Positions 31,211 through 33,329 of a DNA stretch of 33,329 bases are shown here, one piece after another. The notes under the pieces are model-generated. The model saw nothing but the letters and a program-made list of their open reading frames with translations. It was not told where the DNA came from and did no database searches. Numbering within the stretch: the stretch's first letter is position 1; the number at the start of each line of letters is the position of its first letter. Made by a program: the position numbers and the translations under genes. This DNA comes from Hyphomicrobiales bacterium (GTDB taxonomy: Bacteria > Pseudomonadota > Alphaproteobacteria > Rhizobiales > Rhizobiaceae): the NCBI GenBank assembly GCA_900474095.1, contig UCOA01000065.1, positions 1 through 33,329 on the forward strand, in the 5' to 3' direction.

Positions 31211-32926
31211 TCACCTGGGTTCCGCTCCGGCTCCTTGCAGTCCAGATAAGTCAGGGTCTGTCGAGAACGCCGCCACCGCCTCCTCCAGCTCATCGAAAAT
31301 CATGGCGGGACCGATTTTGGCAAGAACGCCAGAACGTTCCAGTAGCTCAAGCGGCTCACTATGAAGTCCAACGATGGCGAATTTCATTTCCCGCTCCTCC
31401 GCCAATGCCCGGATCTCATCGAGCGTGACGGCCGCGGTGCTGTCGATTTGCGCGGAGGCCCCGGCATCGAAGATGAACCCTTTGGTATCCGGTCCCAGTT
31501 TGGCAATGATATCTTCAATCCGACTCTTGACGTAGTCGGCATTGAAGAACAGCAGACTGCCCTGGAGCAGGTAGATCACGACACCGGGAACCGGCTCGGC
31601 TTGTTTATGCCGATGAAGCTTGTAGAAGCCGTCGCGCCCTGGAATTCGACCCAGCAATGCATCGCGCGGCTTCATTCCTTGCATGATGAGATAGAGTAAT
31701 GTCGCAACAACCGCGACGATGACACCCTTCAAGACGCCGAGACCGAGCGCGCCCGCAATGCTGATAAGGGCAAATAGGAACTCGACCCGGCTGATCCGCC
31801 ATACCTCTTGCAGGGTTCTCAGATCGATAAGGCCTATTGCGGCCGATGCGAGTATGGCCCCTAGTGCGGGCGCAGGCAGGAGTGCGAGCGCATCGGTCAG
31901 GAACAGGACCGTCAGCGCCAGGGCGACGGCGGAGAAAACAGCCGCCAATTGCGTCTTTCCACCCATCAGGTCATTGATTGCAGTACGGGAATCCGACGCG
32001 GTTACAGCGAAGCCGCCGAACAATCCCGAGGCCAGGTTGGCTGCGCCAAATCCAAGAAGTTCACGATTTGCGTCGACGGGGTATTTGTTCTTGGCGCCAA
32101 AACTGCGCGCGGTCACGATACCGGAGCCGAAGCTCATGATTAGTACGGCTGCGGCGCCGAGGATAAGGTCATCGATGGAGACACCATGCGGGATCGGTAT
32201 TGATGGTGATGGTAGCTGAGAGGGCACGACGCCAACAACGCGGATTCCCACGGCAGGAAAATCAAATACGAAGGACAGGGCGGTTGCGAGCACCACGATA
32301 ACAAGCGGTGCTGGCATAGCCGGACGCCATGCTGTTAGCAGCCGGAGCAGAACAAACAATCCGATGCCCAGTCCAAGGGAGGGCCAATGGATCAGTTCCG
32401 ACTTTGAAACGATTTCGAATAGTGGCCCGAACAGCCCGTCGCTCTCGATCTTCACGCCGGTCAGTCGGCCGATTTGCCCAACGAGAATCGACAGCGAGAT
32501 ACCGGTCATGAAGCCGGTCAGGATCGGGCGCGAGAGGAGATTGGCGATGAAGCCAAGCCGAAGGAAGCTTCCCAGAAAGCAAAAGAGACCGACTATTGCG
32601 GCTATCGCGGCGGAAGCCACGATATTTTCGGCGGTCGACGACAGGCCGAAAGAGACGAGGACTGCGGCGAGCACGGTGACGGTGCCCGCGTCCGGGCCGA
32701 CGATGAGCTGCCGCGAGGATCCGAGCAGAGCATAGCCCAGAACCGACATGATGCTGGCATATATGCCAACTTCCGGCGGCAATCCGGCAAGTGCAGGGTA
32801 GGCAATCGCACTTGGCAAGCCAACTGCGGCGATGGCCAACCCGGATGTCAGGTCCTGCCGAAGCCACTCCGCCCGATAGTCTCTTAGGCTGGATATGAGA
32901 GGAAGGGTCGGCATGGCGGCGAACAT
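31211..32926 (-). CDS. SulP family anion permease with STAS domain
   Basis: A 571-aa transporter (sulfate, bicarbonate or carboxylate by family). The N-terminal motif DLTSGLAIAAVGLPSAIAYPALAGLPPEVGIYAS is the SulP signature. About 12-14 membrane helices follow, with SGLFGGFAVTASDSRTAIN in the core and a C-terminal STAS domain (about 455-555) with LLQGSLLFFNADYVKSRI and FIFDAGASAQIDSTAA. Here the STAS Ser/Thr loop is intact. Start is uncertain. ATG 32926 avoids overlap with the upstream stop at 32982. ATG 32914 has GGAG at 12 nt. A TTG at 33031 would overlap the MarC gene by 50 nt. The substrate is not readable. Confidence 0.9.
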   Translation of the reverse strand: MFAAMPTLPLISSLRDYRAEWLRQDLTSGLAIAAVGLPSAIAYPALAGLPPEVGIYASIMSVLGYALLGSSRQLIVGPDAGTVTVLAAVLVSFGLSSTAENIVASAAIAAIVGLFCFLGSFLRLGFIANLLSRPILTGFMTGISLSILVGQIGRLTGVKIESDGLFGPLFEIVSKSELIHWPSLGLGIGLFVLLRLLTAWRPAMPAPLVIVVLATALSFVFDFPAVGIRVVGVVPSQLPSPSIPIPHGVSIDDLILGAAAVLIMSFGSGIVTARSFGAKNKYPVDANRELLGFGAANLASGLFGGFAVTASDSRTAINDLMGGKTQLAAVFSAVALALTVLFLTDALALLPAPALGAILASAAIGLIDLRTLQEVWRISRVEFLFALISIAGALGLGVLKGVIVAVVATLLYLIMQGMKPRDALLGRIPGRDGFYKLHRHKQAEPVPGVVIYLLQGSLLFFNADYVKSRIEDIIAKLGPDTKGFIFDAGASAQIDSTAAVTLDEIRALAEEREMKFAIVGLHSEPLELLERSGVLAKIGPAMIFDELEEAVAAFSTDPDLSGLQGAGAEPR

Positions 32927-32981
32927 CTCCAGGGTTGAAGGAGCGGCACTTTCTGCGACAGCATCGCTTGCGAACGCGAAA

Positions 32982-33329
32982 TCAGTGCTCGACGTTTGCG
33001 GCAACAATTCCGAGATCGACAAGGCCGGCAACGAAAAGCTGGACGGCCACTGCGGTCAACAGGATCCCGAAGACGACTTCGGAAATCACCAGGCTGGCCG
33101 GCTTCATGCGCTTTGCCAGCACATCGATATTGGTAAACACCAGATAATCGAACGCGGCGACGAGCAGGATCAGGCCGACGACGAGCGCGACGCTGGCGAT
33201 CGAGACGACTTCGTCGGATGCAATGATGAGCACGGTAATGCCGACCGGATTGAGCATATAGGGAACAGCAAGGGGAAAGACCGCGATCTTTGCCGGATCG
33301 ACCGGCAACTCGAGGTCTTCATGGTGCTT
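32982..33329 (-). CDS. MarC family integral membrane protein (partial, runs off the window)
   Basis: C-terminal 115 residues of a MarC/UPF0056 protein; the frame is open to the right edge, so the start lies outside. Visible: VDPAKIAVFPLAVPYMLNPVGITVLII (the second half-repeat P-x-x-x-P-x-x-x-N-P-x-G-I), a helix SVALVVGLILLVAAFDYLVF and a last pair VISEVVFGILLTAVAVQLFVAG. The normal length is about 200 aa, so half is missing here because of the edge, not decay. Despite the name, members are not shown to be multiple-antibiotic-resistance pumps. It precedes SulP by 55 nt on the same strand and is probably cotranscribed. Confidence 0.85.
   Translation of the reverse strand, partial: KHHEDLELPVDPAKIAVFPLAVPYMLNPVGITVLIIASDEVVSIASVALVVGLILLVAAFDYLVFTNIDVLAKRMKPASLVISEVVFGILLTAVAVQLFVAGLVDLGIVAANVEH

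Noticed and set aside
1-33329. CRISPR arrays, tRNA or rRNA genes, plasmid or phage origins
   Set aside because: No regularly spaced direct repeats, no cloverleaf or rRNA-like conserved stretch and no replication genes were seen.

Overview
The window looks like chromosomal or megaplasmid accessory DNA of an alphaproteobacterium, most likely a member of the Rhizobiales (Mesorhizobium/Sinorhizobium/Rhizobium-like). The reasons are the moderately high GC, several small orphan proteins of rhizobial type (the SHHKFT and TRTQQRT families and a short AECSYHK secreted protein), a short-form phosphotransacetylase next to acetate kinase, and separate copies of cyclic-glucan-synthase-like modules. Species cannot be fixed from sequence reading alone.

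Layout. 1-0.9 kb: two gene remnants (saccharopine-dehydrogenase-like and SDR) joined at a deletion scar. 1.1-2.5 kb: a tightly overlapping leftward operon of five small unknown proteins. 2.6-5.4 kb: small genes (48-aa membrane protein, nucleoside deaminase, short secreted protein, an 83-aa unknown) mixed with decayed DNA (a frameshifted IS630 transposase, an aldehyde dehydrogenase tail). 5.4-7.5 kb: a membrane receptor-type class III adenylate cyclase. 7.6-8.0 kb: a probable decayed outer-membrane-protein gene. 8.1-17.8 kb: leftward carbohydrate/fermentation genes, namely phosphoketolase (xfp), histidine phosphatase, a 1302-aa GH94-type phosphorylase-like protein, a glycoamylase-domain (pfam10091) protein and D-lactate dehydrogenase. 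17.9-18.3 kb: a glycogen phosphorylase remnant and a possible small broken gene. 18.4-19.0 kb: a CBS-BON protein, leftward. 19.05-19.5 kb: a divergent control region holding a canonical intrinsic terminator that overlaps an alternative hairpin. 19.5-24.7 kb: rightward operon of DUF3141 (PHA-synthase-like), pta, ackA and fabI. 24.9-29.2 kb: GNAT acetyltransferase, a large secreted SH3/Gly-rich protein and a NUDIX hydrolase. 29.5-33.3 kb: leftward membrane genes marC-like (cut by the window edge), SulP transporter, K+ channel and AI-2E permease, closed by an intrinsic terminator.

How they fit. The core is a coherent acetyl-phosphate energy module. Phosphoketolase splits fructose-6-P or xylulose-5-P to acetyl-P. 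AckA turns acetyl-P into ATP and acetate, and Pta exchanges it with acetyl-CoA. D-LDH and FabI can reoxidise NADH, and the DUF3141 protein resembles a polyester synthase. The GH94 and glycoamylase proteins suggest that a (probably beta-1,2-linked) glucan could feed the route by phosphorolysis. I infer a module for energy and redox balance when respiration is limited. No FixK/FNR-type box was found by eye.
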